A stretch of 64,000 nucleotides of DNA from Thermomicrobiales bacterium (GCA_030447415.1 JAUJOZ010000006.1:105614-169613), one strand, 5' to 3'; shown: positions 7,837 to 17,845, numbered from the stretch's first letter. Numbers and translations are program-made. The notes: a model not told the origin generated them from the sequence alone.

Positions 7837-10182
7837 TCAAACGATGCCTTGCCGGATGGCGTGGGCGGCTGCGGCGGTTCGGGAATCGAGCCCGAGCTTG
7901 TTCAGGATGTTGACCAGGTGGGCAGCCGCGGTACGGTGACTGATGCCAAGCGTCTCAGCAATGGCGCGATTGGACTGGCCCTCCGCGACGAGGCGGAGCA
8001 CCTCGACCTCGCGCCCGGTCAACCCCTCCTGCATCCCGGGGGACTGACTCGGTCGTGTGGCACTGGTGCTCGGTGGTTCGTAGTCCAGGACTTCAGCGAC
8101 AAGGACCTCATGGGCAAGGGAGCGCCCGTCCTCCCAGGCCGCCTCTGTGGCCTCGCGGCCCTCGGTCGCTTCGGCGGCCGAGAGCACACGCTCTCGCCGG
8201 GATGCGTCAATGACGGACGAGGCTTCTCCCCGTTCCTCGTTCGCTGCCGCTATCCCACCGAGCCACCGCATGGCGAGGAGGTGGTGGCCGTAGGATGCCG
8301 CCACCTCTGCTACGACATCGATGGTCCCTGGGACCCCAAGCACGTCACCGAACAGCCGCGACTGGTCCAGGCTCTCACCGACCAACCGGAGGGCACCGCG
8401 AAGATCACCGGCACGTCTGGCTACCTCCGCGTGGTGCATGAGTCCAAAGGCCACATTCCACGCATCACCGGCTTTCCGCGCCATCTCCAGGTGCTCCCTG
8501 GCCGCTGCCTCGAACCGGTCGTCGTCGCCCTGGAGCCGGGCGATGGTCACGAGGCACTCGAGGGCGTCGGAGGCGCGCGGTTGGCCAGGCAGTTGGCGGA
8601 ATTGCGCGAGGGCATCCTCGGACATCCGCCGGGCTTCCTCGAGGTCCCCGCGCTCAATGAAGACGCCGCTCAGGAGGAGAAGGGCGAGTCCCTCGCCGAA
8701 TACGTCGCCCGCCTCCCGACTCAGTTGGAGATCCTCCTCGCCATACATCATTGCCTGGTCAAGGTCCCCGAGGATGCCCGTGACGGTCCCAGCGCCGAAG
8801 AGGACCACGGACCGGGCTGGAAAGGGCGTCGTGTCCGGGAGCGCAAGGACGCGTTCGATCCAGGTCCGAGCCTCCCGGTAGTGCCCCCGCTTGAGCCAGA
8901 GTGGAAGGATCGCTGCCACCAGACGTAGCGCCGTTTCCACCTCTCCCCGCTCAATGGCCCAGCCGAGCGCTGCCCGCACGTTGTCGTGCTCGGCTTCGAC
9001 CCGGTCCAGCCACCGCCCCTGATCGGCGAGGAACATGTGTGGCTTTGCCGCTTCTGTGAGCGCCAGGTAGTGGGCGGCGTGGGCACGGCGGATCGCCTCC
9101 TCCTCGCCGCTCTCGGCGAGCCGCTCCAGCCCGTATTCTCGGATCGTCTCCAGCATCGCAAAGCGCGGGTCGACCGGGTCCTCACCGCCTGCGTGCTCCG
9201 TCCGCCTCAGCAGACTCGCGTCGAGGAGTGAGGCAACGCCGTCCAAGATGTCAAGGCCGACATCGCCCGCCGCGACCACGACGGCCTCAGCCGCGTCCAG
9301 CGTGAAGCCGCCGACGAAGACCGCAAGCCGCCGGAAAAGTGCCTGCTCGGCCAACGGAAGGAGGTCATGGCTCCAGGCGATAGCGCCCGTCATTGTCCGC
9401 AGCCGGACCGGCACGTCGCGCCCACCGGCGGTCAGCAGCGGTAGGCGCCGTTCCAGCCGGGCACGCATTGCCGCCGGCGGTAGCGCCTTGGCTCGGGCGG
9501 CGGCGAGTTCGATGGCGAGCGGCAGCCCATCCAACCGCCTGCAGATGTCCGCCACCGCTACGGCGTTGTCCGGCGTCAGCGCGAAGTCAGGCATGACGGC
9601 CTGTGCGCGATCAGCGAAGAGGCGCACCGCCTCGGACTCGGCAAGAGCCTCGACGGGGTGATGGTCCCCCGGGTCCGGAAGCGCCAGCGGCGGGACGGGA
9701 TATTCGCGCTCCCCGGAGACCCGCAGCCGCGCCCGGCTCGTGACGACGGCCGTGAGCAGCGGGCACGCTCCAAGCAGGTCGGCCGCGAGCGGGGCAGCCT
9801 CCACCACCTGTTCGAAGTTATCCAGGACGAGCAGCAGGCGCTTCTCGCGCAGGTGGGCCCGGAGCCGGTCGACGAGCGACTCCTCGCCGGCCTCCCGCAC
9901 GCCCAAGGCCGAGGCGATGGTGGGGGCGACGAGGCCGGGGTCGGTGATCGCGGCGAGCTGAACGAAGGCGACACCGTCGGCGAACTCGGCGGCCACGTCG
10001 TGGGCCACCTGGAGGGCGAGGCGGGTCTTGCCCACCCCGCCGGGACCCGTCAGCGTCACCAGCGGCACGTCGCGGCGGAGCAGCAGGTCCGCGACCGCGG
10101 CGACGTCGCGCTCCCGCCCGATCAGGGGCGTGCGCGGCAGCGGCAGATCGTGGGGTCGGTCCGGGGGCGGCGTGCCGGACAT
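7837..10182 (-). CDS. STAND (NB-ARC-like) ATPase with LuxR-type HTH, copy 2, intact
   Basis: 781-residue cytoplasmic transcription regulator. An N-terminal ATPase has its P-loop at 46-53 (GPGGVGKT), Walker B at 116-125 ([10 protein letters not shown], Asp121), sensor [16 protein letters not shown] and the [14 protein letters not shown] motif. Next comes a winged-helix segment ([23 protein letters not shown]), then helical TPR-like repeats (about 380-640). A LuxR/GerE HTH forms residues 720-781 ([38 protein letters not shown]). In such regulators an inducer sensed through the helical repeats is thought to drive ATP-dependent multimerisation and promoter activation; the inducer here is unknown. 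Its promoter region is shared with five other copies. Confidence 0.93.
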   Translation of the reverse strand: MSGTPPPDRPHDLPLPRTPLIGRERDVAAVADLLLRRDVPLVTLTGPGGVGKTRLALQVAHDVAAEFADGVAFVQLAAITDPGLVAPTIASALGVREAGEESLVDRLRAHLREKRLLLVLDNFEQVVEAAPLAADLLGACPLLTAVVTSRARLRVSGEREYPVPPLALPDPGDHHPVEALAESEAVRLFADRAQAVMPDFALTPDNAVAVADICRRLDGLPLAIELAAARAKALPPAAMRARLERRLPLLTAGGRDVPVRLRTMTGAIAWSHDLLPLAEQALFRRLAVFVGGFTLDAAEAVVVAAGDVGLDILDGVASLLDASLLRRTEHAGGEDPVDPRFAMLETIREYGLERLAESGEEEAIRRAHAAHYLALTEAAKPHMFLADQGRWLDRVEAEHDNVRAALGWAIERGEVETALRLVAAILPLWLKRGHYREARTWIERVLALPDTTPFPARSVVLFGAGTVTGILGDLDQAMMYGEEDLQLSREAGDVFGEGLALLLLSGVFIERGDLEEARRMSEDALAQFRQLPGQPRASDALECLVTIARLQGDDDRFEAAAREHLEMARKAGDAWNVAFGLMHHAEVARRAGDLRGALRLVGESLDQSRLFGDVLGVPGTIDVVAEVAASYGHHLLAMRWLGGIAAANEERGEASSVIDASRRERVLSAAEATEGREATEAAWEDGRSLAHEVLVAEVLDYEPPSTSATRPSQSPGMQEGLTGREVEVLRLVAEGQSNRAIAETLGISHRTAAAHLVNILNKLGLDSRTAAAAHAIRQGIV

Positions 10183-10229
10183 GGCGCGGCTCGGTCAGTT
10201 AGCGACGAATGGCAGGGATGTGTGCCCGC

Positions 10230-10258
10230 ATCTTGCCGAACCGCCGGGTTTACGTCAA
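10230..10258 (-). promoter_or_regulatory. Conserved promoter of ATPase copy 2
   Basis: Minus strand TTGACG, 17 nt, CAAGAT. The -10 lies 48 bp before the start codon. Confidence 0.7.
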
Positions 10259-10290
10259 TCGCGTCCTTCCAGAGCGCCGTGAACCAGAAC

Positions 10291-10314
10291 GCCCGTGGCA
10301 TTCCTTCCACGGCC
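10291..10314. promoter_or_regulatory. Conserved palindrome upstream of copy 2 (weakest copy)
   Basis: Arms CCGTGG and CCACGG around 8 nt, centred 44.5 bp beyond the -35 box and followed by AGCGGAAGCGACGG as in the other copies. The outer arm pairs are lost. Confidence 0.5.
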
Positions 10315-10763
10315 GGTCTGTTCTAGCGGAAGCGACGGCGACCTTTTTCGCCTGTTCAGTACCAATACGGACAAGCAGTTCGCGTTCCCCTTTACGGCCG
10401 CAAGTACTTCGGCAAACACACGTCCCACAGTCGCTGCCACAATGAGGATGCGTCCCTTCCCCGTAGATATTGTCAACGCCAGCGCAAACCGACGATCTCC
10501 GACGAGGCTGCAATCCGTCCCCTCTTCCGCGCCTCGCCCTCGTCCAGCATAGCCATCTGGTGAATCACCGTGCCGGGACACCGTTGGAGACCAAGGTGAT
10601 GATGTCCCTGTTCTCACCCATCGAGCGCTTCGAGCGGCCAGGGTCGAGCTGCTACGCAAGAGACTCTATCCGTATGAGCCGCCTTCAGATGCCAATGACC
10701 GGGAGCGGGTTTGGTCACCACTTGTACGACCATACGCATTTGTCCAGGAGTGACGGTGCCCGC
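10315..10763. other. Interval without a recognised gene
   Basis: Upstream of ATPase copy 2 and downstream of the Sir2 gene. It is somewhat less GC-rich than its surroundings. Frames of up to about 130 codons are open but show no family features and no convincing start. The HTH remnant found at the other loci was not seen here. Confidence 0.35.
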
Positions 10764-11545
10764 TCAGCACCCATTCGGCTGCTCCCCAAGCGCCCGCTTC
10801 ACCCGCTCCACCGCCGATGGGATCACCTCACTGATGCCGCTCCACATCCGGAGCGTCACGGCACAATCGTAGGGCGTTTCACCTCGGTTCACGAGTACCA
10901 CTCGGGCACGGGACCCAATCGCCCGCCCAACTAGCGAGGCCGCTGGCTCGACCACGAGCGAGGAGCCCAAGACGAGCAGAAGATCGCAGGAGCGGGCGTG
11001 TTGGTCGGCGCGGGTCCACTCTTGCTGGGGCAGCGGATCGCCAAAGTTCACCACGGACGAGATAAGCTGGCCACCGCAGGTCGGGCAGACCGGCTGTCCC
11101 ACCACCGGTTTCTGCGTACGATAGCCGGGGCCCCACCGGCGCGTGTCCCACCCTACCCGCTGTCGGGTGTGCAGTTGGTCACAGCCCAGGCAGCGCATGA
11201 GCTGTCCGTTGCCGTGCAACTCCGCCACGAGGGCAGGGTGGATGCCAGACTGGCGATGGAGGTTGTCGGTGTTCTGAGTGATGAGGAACTGAAGCTTGCC
11301 GAGCTGCTCAAGCTCGACGAGGGCCAGGTGGGTGCGTTGGGCTGCACCTGGTTCGGCGAAACCCGCCACTGCGGTGGTGGCAAGCCGGCGTCACGTCGCG
11401 TCCACACCCCGCTTGGACCGCGAAAGTCGGGGATGCCGGAGTCCGTGCTGATGCCAGCACCTGTGAAGGCGACAATGTGCTTGCTCTGAATGATCCAGCG
11501 AGCGATGGTCTCGATGTGCTGCTCGAGGCGCTCTTCCTCGGTCAT
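10764..11545 (-). pseudogene. Sir2-family NAD-dependent protein deacetylase, one frameshift
   Basis: Sirtuin that would remove acyl groups from lysines using NAD+. The start ATG (MTEEERLEQHIETIARWI) has AGGAGG seven bases upstream. NAD-binding motifs GAGISTDSGIPDFRGPSGVW and TQNTDNLHRQSG are present. So are the catalytic His (ELHGN), the zinc pairs MRCLGCD and VCPTCGG, and the C-terminal GSSLVVEPAASL and VNRGETPYD. All catalytic residues are there, but the first and second halves are in different frames, joined by a one-base indel near 11338. If that is a sequencing error the gene is an ordinary 260-residue sirtuin. It stands alone between two ATPase loci. Confidence 0.85.
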
Positions 11546-11689
11546 GATGCTCCTCCTAAAGGGACTAATCGAAGCGACGTTGGTGTATTGGGCAACCTTC
11601 CCCCCGCGCATGGGGCACTCGCCCCAATGTACGCCACCGCGCAGGCTACTATGTGCAAGGAGCAATTGACGGTCGAAGACATCAAGAGT

Positions 11690-12094
11690 TAGGGTTCAGG
11701 AGCGCCGCCAGCCAGTCCGAGAAAATTAAATCCACCTGCAGTTGCTCCTGCATTCGGATTACGCAGCAACGCCTTGAGCCGGAGGGTGAATAGCTCGTCG
11801 CCCGCCTCCCACACGTCCAGCGCCGAAGCGACGGTGGGCGCGACGAGGGTGGGATCGGTGATGGGAGCGAGGGAGACGCACGCCACACCATCGGCAAACT
11901 CGTCGACCACGTCGCGGCCACGTGGAACACGAGGTGGGTCTTGCCCACCTCGCCGAGGACGGTCAGGGTGACGAGGCTGACGTCGTGGCGCCGAAGCAAC
12001 TCAGCGACGGCCGCAACCTCCTGCTCGCGCCCGATCAAGGGCGTGCGGGGCAGCGGCAGGTCCTGGGGAAGTTGGGGAGCGACGTGCCGGACAT
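11690..12094 (-). pseudogene. STAND ATPase-LuxR regulator, truncated copy 3
   Basis: 5' fragment of the same regulator type. It starts [10 protein letters not shown] and continues [19 protein letters not shown]. The P-loop is damaged ([10 protein letters not shown] in place of [10 protein letters not shown]). After a frameshift near 11915 it continues [21 protein letters not shown] and [22 protein letters not shown], then similarity ends at a stop. With a ruined nucleotide-binding loop and no effector domain it must be inactive, yet the promoter and palindrome remain. Confidence 0.8.
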
Positions 12095-12140
12095 AGCGCG
12101 GCTCGGTGCGTCGGTGAGCGGCACGGGTCGTTCAATCTCG

Positions 12141-12169
12141 ATGATGCCGAACGGCCGCCGTGACGTCAA
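12141..12169 (-). promoter_or_regulatory. Conserved promoter of ATPase copy 3
   Basis: Minus strand TTGACG, 17 nt, CATCAT; the spacer ends in GTTCGG as in copies 1, 2, 4 and 6. Confidence 0.7.
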
Positions 12170-12201
12170 CCGCGCCGCTGGAGCACCTGCCGCACGTGCA
12201 A

Positions 12202-12227
12202 CGGCCGTGGCAGCATCACCACGGCCG
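12202..12227. promoter_or_regulatory. Conserved palindrome upstream of copy 3
   Basis: 9-bp perfect arms CGGCCGTGG around 8 nt, centred 45.5 bp beyond the -35 and followed by CCAGCGGACGCGACGGGG. Confidence 0.6.
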
Positions 12228-12416
12228 ACTCTCTCCAGCGGACGCGACGGGGGTCGGTTCAGCACGTTCAAAACCTGGCGCATGACGGCCGGCCGGTCCG
12301 CGTTCCGGTCCCCGACTTCCGGCCGTCCGCCGCCTTCGCGCCGCGGTGGCCGTCACGGTCGCGCCATGACGCGCCTGCGCCTGGCCGATATCGCCTCCGC
12401 GCTCGGAAGCTGACAT

Positions 12417-12543
12417 CAGCCCAGCCGTCCGCGATCCGCGCCCTCGCCGCCACCAGGAGCCTGCGCTCCCTCGCGGCTGACTTTGGCGGCAGCCACGAGA
12501 CGGTGCGGGTCATCTGCCGTCGGCACGGGCGGCGACCCTGAGG
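12417..12543 (+). pseudogene. Remnant of a small HTH protein (copy 3)
   Basis: Translation PSAIRALAATRSLRSLAADF followed by GGSHETVRVICRRHGRRP and a stop. It matches the HTH remnants upstream of copies 1 and 4. A short frame opening MTRLRLADIASALGS just before it (12367) may be the lost N-terminus of the same protein, separated by a stop and frameshift. It overlaps the 3' end of a minus-strand short ORF. Confidence 0.45.
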
Positions 12544-12824
12544 GGGACGTGCCATCCATCGCCGTGGCGGCCCGAGACGACCCGACCCGGCGCGACGGCG
12601 GACATCGCGCCCGGGGCGCCGTGCGCCATGGACCGGCCCCCCTGGAGACGCTGCCCCACCCAGACCCGTGCGGTGCCGACGCCGCGGCGGCACCGGGGGA
12701 ACCGCCTCACGAGCCCACCCGTCGCCTCGTGACTGGCCGGGACGGGCCGAACCCGAGTGGCATCGGCCAGCAACTCCCGGCGGGAGGCTTCGGCCATCAC
12801 GACCGTCGCGCCAAACTGGTGCAT
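12510..12824 (-). CDS. Short protein of unknown family, cluster member A
   Basis: 104 codons from an ATG preceded by GAGAGGAG at good spacing. It starts MHQFGATVVMAEASRRELLA, followed by a proline-containing linker and the basic amphipathic stretch GVGTARVWVGQRLQGGRS. That last block is shared with the three short ORFs that follow upstream on the same strand (consensus G..LVR.G.RL.G). No signal peptide or known domain was seen. The C-terminal 40 residues look unstructured and may be non-native. Function unknown. The call rests on the ribosome site and the repeated motif, so confidence is moderate. Confidence 0.4.
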   Translation of the reverse strand: MHQFGATVVMAEASRRELLADATRVRPVPASHEATGGLVRRFPRCRRGVGTARVWVGQRLQGGRSMAHGAPGAMSAVAPGRVVSGRHGDGWHVPLRVAARADGR

Positions 12825-12906
12825 CGGGCGCTCCTCTCGTGCGCTAGCCTCGCCCGCCATTTTCTTGTCCTGATGGCGTGGCTCACTGAAGAGCCGGACC
12901 GGACGC

Positions 12907-12966
12907 AAGGTGGCCGCCGGGTTCGGCGTCCGCCGTGAGCCGGTCCGGGCGGTCCTCCGGGCGGGG
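12907..12966 (+). pseudogene. HTH remnant (fourth occurrence, not at an ATPase start)
   Basis: KVAAGFGVRREPVRAVLRAG resembles [16 protein letters not shown] of the other remnants but is more degraded. It lies among the short minus-strand ORFs. Confidence 0.35.
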
Positions 12967-13054
12967 GCGTGCCGTCTGGACGGCACCGCGGCGGAGCCGA
13001 GGTCGTGGCCGCAGGCGGCCGCGCCTCGCCCCCGAGAGCGCAGCTCCGCCTCCG

Positions 13055-13315
13055 TTAGCGGGCGGGGCCGAGCGAGGCGACGGAGGCGGCGGGGGCGGCG
13101 GGTGTCGCCGTCCCGCCGGTCCGGGTCCCGTCGCGGCGGGCAACAACGCGAACGAGCACGCCGCCCAAGCGCCGCAACGCGGTGCGTGCGATGGCCAGGC
13201 CGGGGGACCGGAGGCGGACGGCCTGCGCGCTGAGCCGGTCCTGCGTGGCCCGGACCTGGCGTGCCTGGTGGTCCATCGCCGCCGTCTCGCAGATCGTGTG
13301 AGGGTGGGGCATCAT
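13055..13315 (-). CDS. Short protein of unknown family, cluster member B
   Basis: 86 codons. The ATG has GAGGAGG upstream with eight bases spacing. It starts MMPHPHTICETAAMDHQARQ, continues as a charged helix rich in Arg and Gln, and has the block LRRLGGVLVRVVARRDGTRT that aligns with members A, C and D. It ends in a low-complexity Ala/Thr/Pro tail. The pattern (short N-terminal segment, long charged helix, basic amphipathic C-terminal helix) would suit a peripheral membrane or nucleic-acid-binding protein, but that is a guess. Confidence 0.45.
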   Translation of the reverse strand: MMPHPHTICETAAMDHQARQVRATQDRLSAQAVRLRSPGLAIARTALRRLGGVLVRVVARRDGTRTGGTATPAAPAASVASLGPAR

Positions 13316-13404
13316 CGCAAGATCCTCCTCGGCGTCCGAGCGCCGTTCGATTGGGTCGGTAGCTTGATCACCAGCGGGCGTCCGTCACGGTGGGCCGTTC
13401 CGCG

Positions 13405-13650
13405 TCACCTGCCGGCGCCTGAAGCGGCGACCGGCCCCGGTGTCTGCCCCCCGGGAGCGAGCCACCGCCCACCCTCCAGGCGCCGACCGCCGCGGACGAG
13501 GGCCGCGCCGATGCTGGACCGCCGGGCCGGCCGCGCGGACCGGGCGACGTCCCGCCCGGTGGGTGGCGGCGGGTCGGATCGATGCCCCTCCACCGCGGCC
13601 AGCATCACGAGGTCCCGGACGGCACCGGATTGCCAGTCGACGGGAAACAT
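13405..13650 (-). CDS. Short protein of unknown family, cluster member C
   Basis: 81 codons. The ATG is preceded by AGGAGG with seven bases spacing. It starts MFPVDWQSGAVRDLVMLAA and has the shared block RRSSIGAALVRGGRRLEGGR. Its start overlaps the last 46 bases of member D, suggesting co-transcription. No known domain. Confidence 0.45.
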   Translation of the reverse strand: MFPVDWQSGAVRDLVMLAAVEGHRSDPPPPTGRDVARSARPARRSSIGAALVRGGRRLEGGRWLAPGGQTPGPVAASGAGR

Positions 13651-13940
13651 GGGGGGGCCTCCTGCAACCACCGGTCACCGCCTCGTGCCGTCCGGTCCCG
13701 CCACCGCGCCGGGAGCGCGGCCGGCTCGGGGGCGGGGCCGACGGGCCGCGACGCCCCCTGGAGCCGCCCGCCGAGGCGGACGAGCGCCCCGCCAAGGACC
13801 GACGGGAGCCGGTGAGACCGCGCGGCGCGCGGGCGACTCGCGGCCGCTTCGGCGGCCAGCCAGCCGCGGGCCGCCGCACCATCGAGCCGCCCGCGGGTGA
13901 TCTGCTCGGTCATGTAGTCAACGCCGAGGTTGGGATTCAT
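13605..13940 (-). CDS. Short protein of unknown family, cluster member D
   Basis: 111 codons. The ATG has GGGAGG eight bases upstream. It starts MNPNLGVDYMTEQITRGRLD, has a helical Ala/Arg-rich middle (AAARGWLAAEAAASRPRAA) and the shared block LGGALVRLGGRLQGASR. It is the first of the four ORFs in the direction of transcription. Beyond the shared block the sequence may be degraded coding DNA. No function can be assigned. Confidence 0.45.
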   Translation of the reverse strand: MNPNLGVDYMTEQITRGRLDGAAARGWLAAEAAASRPRAARSHRLPSVLGGALVRLGGRLQGASRPVGPAPEPAALPARWRDRTARGGDRWLQEAPPCFPSTGNPVPSGTS

Positions 13941-14128
13941 CGCCACGTCCTCCCGGTGCCACGCCCGGCGGCTCCGCTCCTGCCATCCGCGCCCGCCGTT
14001 CGGGGCACGGTCCCAGCATGCGCCCCGGCGCGGCCTCCCGCATCCGGGGATCACCGGATATCGCGGTCGTGTTTCCGGGGGACGTGCAGTACGGGGGGTC
14101 GTACGGGGTACGTAGGCGGGGGGGCGAG

Positions 14129-16480
14129 CTAGGCCAGCCCGTCGCGGACGGCGCGGGCAGCGGCCTCGGCGCGGGTCGCGGCGCCGAGCTTGGCGAGGAT
14201 GCGGGTGACGTGGGTTTCGGCGGTGCGGGGACTGACGAAGAGCGCGGCGCCGATCTCCGGGTTGGAGCGGCCCTCCACCAGCAGCCGCAGCACCTCCCGC
14301 TCCCGGGGCGACAGGCCGTGGCGGGCGGCCGGGTCGGGCGGGGTGGCGGGGCCTGGGGGCGTTCCCGGGGTGAGCGGCTCGGCGGCCAGGGCCAGGGCCT
14401 CGGCGACGGCCTCCTCCAGCGGCAGCGCTCGGCCGGCCGCCCAGGCGACCCGGAACGTCGTCTCGCCGAGCGCCGCGCGCACGGCGGTCTCGACGCGGTC
14501 GTGCCTCGCGTGGTCGAAGGGGGGAGGAACGACCCCGATCGCCTCCCGCAGCGCCGCCGCCGCCCCGAGCAAACGGGCCGCCCGCACGGGGCGCGCCTCC
14601 CAGTGGCGCGCCACCGCGCTGAGGTTACCGAGCACGTCGGCGATGCCTAATCGGTCGCCGAGTTCCTCTGCGAGGGCCAGCGCTTCGCTGTGGAACGCCG
14701 CCGCGCGCTCGTAGTCGCCTTGGTCCTCCGCCACCGTGCCAAGGGCGGTCAGCGCGCCGGCAACGCCCGGCCGGTGGCCGCCCTCCCGAAACAACGCCGC
14801 CGCCTCGGCGTGGAGCTCCGCCGCCCGTGGCAGGTCGCCCTGCTCATGCGCCACGGCCCCGAGGTGGCTGAGCGAGGCCGCGATGCCCCTCGGGCGGTCA
14901 AGCTGCCGAAACCGGCCCAGCGCCTCCTCGTAGAGCGCGGTCGCCCGCGGCACGTCGCCTTGATCGTACGCCACGGACGCCAGGCCGTGGAGCGAGAAGG
15001 CAATGGCGAACTCGTTTCCGAGTTGCCGCGCGAGGCCCAGCGCCTCCTCGTAGTGCGCGGCCGCCCGCGGCTGGTCGCCCTGGGCCTCGGCGAGGACGCC
15101 CGCTGCCTTGAGTACGTCGAGCCGGTCCGGTGAGGTCCGGCCCGAGCTCCGGGCCAGCGCCTGCTCCAGCCAGGCCCGCCCCTCGGCCAGGTGGCCGCGC
15201 GTGTACCAGAACTGCACCAGGTACCCAGCCAGCCGCACGCCCGAGTCCGGATCGTACCGCTCCAGCATCCAGCCCAACGCCGCGCGCAGGTTGGCGTGCT
15301 CGGTCTCCAGCCGCCCGAGACATGAAGCCTGGTCCGGCCCAAAGAGCGCCGGCGCCACCCGCTCGGCCAGCGCCAGGAAGTGCCGCGCGTGGGCGTCGCG
15401 CGTTGCCCCCTCCTCGCCGCTCGCCGCCAGCCGCTCCAGCGCGAACTCCCGCACCGTCTCCAGCATCGCGTAGCGCGGTTCCCCGGTCGGCCCGTCCTCA
15501 TGCCGCAGCAGGCTCTTGTCTGCCAGTGAGCAGACGCCGTCGAAGGGGTCGATTCCGAGGTTGCCCACCGCGTTGGCAACCGCCTCCGCCGCCTCCAGCG
15601 TGAAGCCGCCGATGAACACGGCCAGCCGCCGGAACAGCGCCTGCTCCTCGGCGCTCAGCAGGTCGTGGCTCCACGCGATGGCGTCCCGCATCGTCTGCTG
15701 GCGGACGGGCAGGTCGCGCCCCCCACCGGTCAGGAGCGGCAAGCGCTGCTCGAGGCGGGCGAGCAACGCTTGGGGCGGGAGGACCTTGACCCGGGCGGCG
15801 GCCAGCTCGATCGCCAGCGGCAGCCCGTCCAGTCGCCGGACGATGGCGGTGACGGCCAAGGCGTTTTCGTCAGTGAGGGCGAAGCCCTCACGCACCGCCT
15901 GCGCCCGCTCGACGAAGAGCCGCACCGCCCCGGAGGCGGCGGCTGCGTCGGCGGGAGCGGTGTCAGTGCCCGGGCTGACGCTCAGCGGGGGCACCACATG
16001 TTCGCGCTCCCCGGAGACCCGCAGCCGCGCCCGGCTCGTGACGACGGCCGTGAGCAGCGGGCACGCTCTAAGCAGCTCGGCCACGAGCGGGGCGGCCTCG
16101 ACCACCTGCTCGACGTTGTCGAGCACCAGCAGCAGGCGCTTCTCGCGCAGGTACGCCTTGAGCCGGAGGGGAAGCGGCGCATCGCCCGCCTCCCGCACAC
16201 CGAGGGTTTGGGCGATGGCGGGGAGCACCAGGGCGGAGTCGGTGACCGGGGCGAGGGAGACGAACGTGACGCCATCGGCGAACTCGTCGACCAGGTCGTG
16301 GGCCACCTGGAGCGCGAGGCGAGTCTTGCCCACGCCGCCGGGGCCGGTCAGGGTGAGGAGACGGACATCGTCCCGGCGCAGCAAGGCGACGACCGCGTCC
16401 AGCTCGCGCTCACGTCCCACCAGCGGGGTGAGGGGCACTGGGAGGTCGTGGGGACGGTCGGGTGGTGGCGTGCCGGGCAT
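14129..16480 (-). CDS. STAND (NB-ARC-like) ATPase with LuxR-type HTH, copy 4, intact
   Basis: 783-residue paralogue of copy 2. P-loop at 46-53 (GPGGVGKT), Walker [11 protein letters not shown], sensor [28 protein letters not shown], and winged-helix segment [23 protein letters not shown]. It has clearer TPR repeats than copy 2 ([47 protein letters not shown], about 450-640). The LuxR HTH is at 722-783 ([37 protein letters not shown]). The start at MPGTPP was chosen by alignment with the other five copies; the frame is open further upstream but that part reads through the promoter and palindrome. It probably activates transcription after ATP and ligand binding; ligand unknown. Confidence 0.93.
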   Translation of the reverse strand: MPGTPPPDRPHDLPVPLTPLVGRERELDAVVALLRRDDVRLLTLTGPGGVGKTRLALQVAHDLVDEFADGVTFVSLAPVTDSALVLPAIAQTLGVREAGDAPLPLRLKAYLREKRLLLVLDNVEQVVEAAPLVAELLRACPLLTAVVTSRARLRVSGEREHVVPPLSVSPGTDTAPADAAAASGAVRLFVERAQAVREGFALTDENALAVTAIVRRLDGLPLAIELAAARVKVLPPQALLARLEQRLPLLTGGGRDLPVRQQTMRDAIAWSHDLLSAEEQALFRRLAVFIGGFTLEAAEAVANAVGNLGIDPFDGVCSLADKSLLRHEDGPTGEPRYAMLETVREFALERLAASGEEGATRDAHARHFLALAERVAPALFGPDQASCLGRLETEHANLRAALGWMLERYDPDSGVRLAGYLVQFWYTRGHLAEGRAWLEQALARSSGRTSPDRLDVLKAAGVLAEAQGDQPRAAAHYEEALGLARQLGNEFAIAFSLHGLASVAYDQGDVPRATALYEEALGRFRQLDRPRGIAASLSHLGAVAHEQGDLPRAAELHAEAAALFREGGHRPGVAGALTALGTVAEDQGDYERAAAFHSEALALAEELGDRLGIADVLGNLSAVARHWEARPVRAARLLGAAAALREAIGVVPPPFDHARHDRVETAVRAALGETTFRVAWAAGRALPLEEAVAEALALAAEPLTPGTPPGPATPPDPAARHGLSPREREVLRLLVEGRSNPEIGAALFVSPRTAETHVTRILAKLGAATRAEAAARAVRDGLA

Positions 16481-16528
16481 GGCGCGGCTCGATGGTTCGG
16501 CGGCGAACGGCACAGGGTGTTGGTCCGC

Positions 16529-16557
16529 ATCTTGCCGAACGACCCGCTGTCGGTCAA
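16529..16557 (-). promoter_or_regulatory. Conserved promoter of ATPase copy 4
   Basis: Minus strand TTGACC, 17 nt, CAAGAT. Confidence 0.7.
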
Positions 16558-16586
16558 CCGCTGCCCCGGACAAGCTGTCAAACGAG

Positions 16587-16620
16587 AGCACGGCCGTGGC
16601 AGTACTGCCACGGCCGTGCT
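16587..16620. promoter_or_regulatory. Perfect 34-bp palindrome upstream of copy 4
   Basis: Arms AGCACGGCCGTGGCAGT and its exact complement with no loop, centred 46.5 bp beyond the -35. It is the best-preserved copy of the shared site, in front of an intact gene. It is followed outward by CCAGCGGAAGCGACGGGG. Confidence 0.65.
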
Positions 16621-16755
16621 GCTCCAGCGGAAGCGACGGGGATCGGTCGCGCGCATGCGTCATGCGCCATCCGGCGTCGTGGTCATCGCCGACGCCCCAC
16701 CTCGCCGCGTGAGCGGTCATTCGGAGCGCGCCGCGTCCCAGACCCCGCGGCGGCA

Positions 16756-16886
16756 AAGCTCTCGCCGGAGCAGGAAGCTGCCATCCGCGCCCAAGCTGGG
16801 ACCCAGAGTCTCGGTCGCTGGTCGCCGACTTCGGCGTCAGCCACGAGACGGTGCGGGCGGTGCTGCGGGCGGCGCTTTCCGAGGCC
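16756..16886 (+). pseudogene. Remnant of a small HTH protein (copy 4)
   Basis: [20 protein letters not shown], then after a one-base shift [18 protein letters not shown]. Same HTH as upstream of copies 1 and 3, same orientation, divergent from the ATPase gene. Confidence 0.45.
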
Positions 16887-16943
16887 AGCCGACCGTGGTG
16901 CCCAGTCCGACAACACCTGTTGAGAAGCCGTCCGGCGCCGACC

Positions 16944-17435
16944 TCAGTCGACCCGGCGGAGGCGTCCGCTGCGCACGTCGTAGACGAACCCACTGACCGC
17001 GACGTCGTCGGGGACGAGGGCGAGGCGCGGATGGTGGCCACGTCATCGCGCACGCTCTGATCCAGGTCGCCAAACGGGAGGAAGTCGATGCCCGCGGCGT
17101 CGACCCCGAGGCGGTCGCGCAAGCGCTGCCGCAGCTGGTCGTTGGTGAAGGTGAGCATGCCGCAGTCGGTGTGGTGGACGACCACGACCTCCTGCGTCCC
17201 GAGCAGCTCGTGGGAGATGGCGAGGAGCGGAGGGCATCGTCGCTGGCCCGGCCGCCGGCGTTCCGGATGACGTGGGCGTCACCCTCGGCCAGCCCGAGCA
17301 TCTTGGCGGGGTCGATGCGCGCGTCCATGCAGACCAGGATCGCCAGGTGACGGGCCGACGACGGTGGCAGGTCCCCTGGTCGAAGCTGGCCGCGTACCGC
17401 TCGTTGGCGGCCAGGAGCTCGTCGAGCACCGGCAT
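16944..17435 (-). pseudogene. Beta-class carbonic anhydrase, frameshifted
   Basis: Zinc enzyme that interconverts CO2 and bicarbonate. The ATG ([21 protein letters not shown]) follows GGAGGAGG. In successive frames it reads [20 protein letters not shown] (first zinc Cys and the Asp-Arg dyad), [36 protein letters not shown] (zinc His and Cys) and [14 protein letters not shown] with the stop. All active-site residues are present and the length (about 163 residues) matches the short bacterial beta class. Three single-base indels (near 17350, 17220 and 17030) prevent translation of one product. Confidence 0.8.
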
Positions 17436-17584
17436 GGTCTCCTCCTCCGCTGCGGCCACCCCGCGGGCGGGTCGGTCTCGCTCACCAACGGCACGCTACG
17501 GCTGCGCGCCGACATCCGTCAACGGACGCTCCCGGTTCCCCCGGCCGCGTTCGGCTGGCGACAACGGGTCGCCGCTCCCGCGCA

Positions 17585-17800
17585 TGCCGAGCCATCCGGG
17601 ACGGCGTCCTCGATCCTGGACGCGACGTGGAGGGCCAGGTGCGTCGTGCCCACCCCGCCAGGGCCGGTCAGGGGCAGGAGGCGCACGTCGGGCCGGCGCA
17701 GCAGCTCGGCGACCGCCGCGACCTCGCTCTCGCGACCCACGAGGGGCGGGAGCGGGGTTGGGAGGTTGGTCCGCGTATCGGGCGGCAGCCCACCGAGCAT
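17585..17800 (-). pseudogene. STAND ATPase-LuxR regulator, truncated copy 5
   Basis: Only the first 70 residues remain: [58 protein letters not shown]. The P-loop lysine is replaced (GVGTT for GVGKT), which in P-loop ATPases abolishes nucleotide binding. Similarity then ends. The reading frame is open far upstream through unrelated sequence, but the alignment places the start here. Confidence 0.75.
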
Positions 17801-17845
17801 GGCGCGGCTCGGTCCGTCGGCGGGCAGTGTGGGGGCGGTGCAGAC

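Noticed and set aside
16481..17185. N-terminal extension of ATPase copy 4 by about 235 codons
   Set aside because: It reads through the promoter, the palindrome and part of the carbonic anhydrase gene; the other copies start at MPG/MSG.
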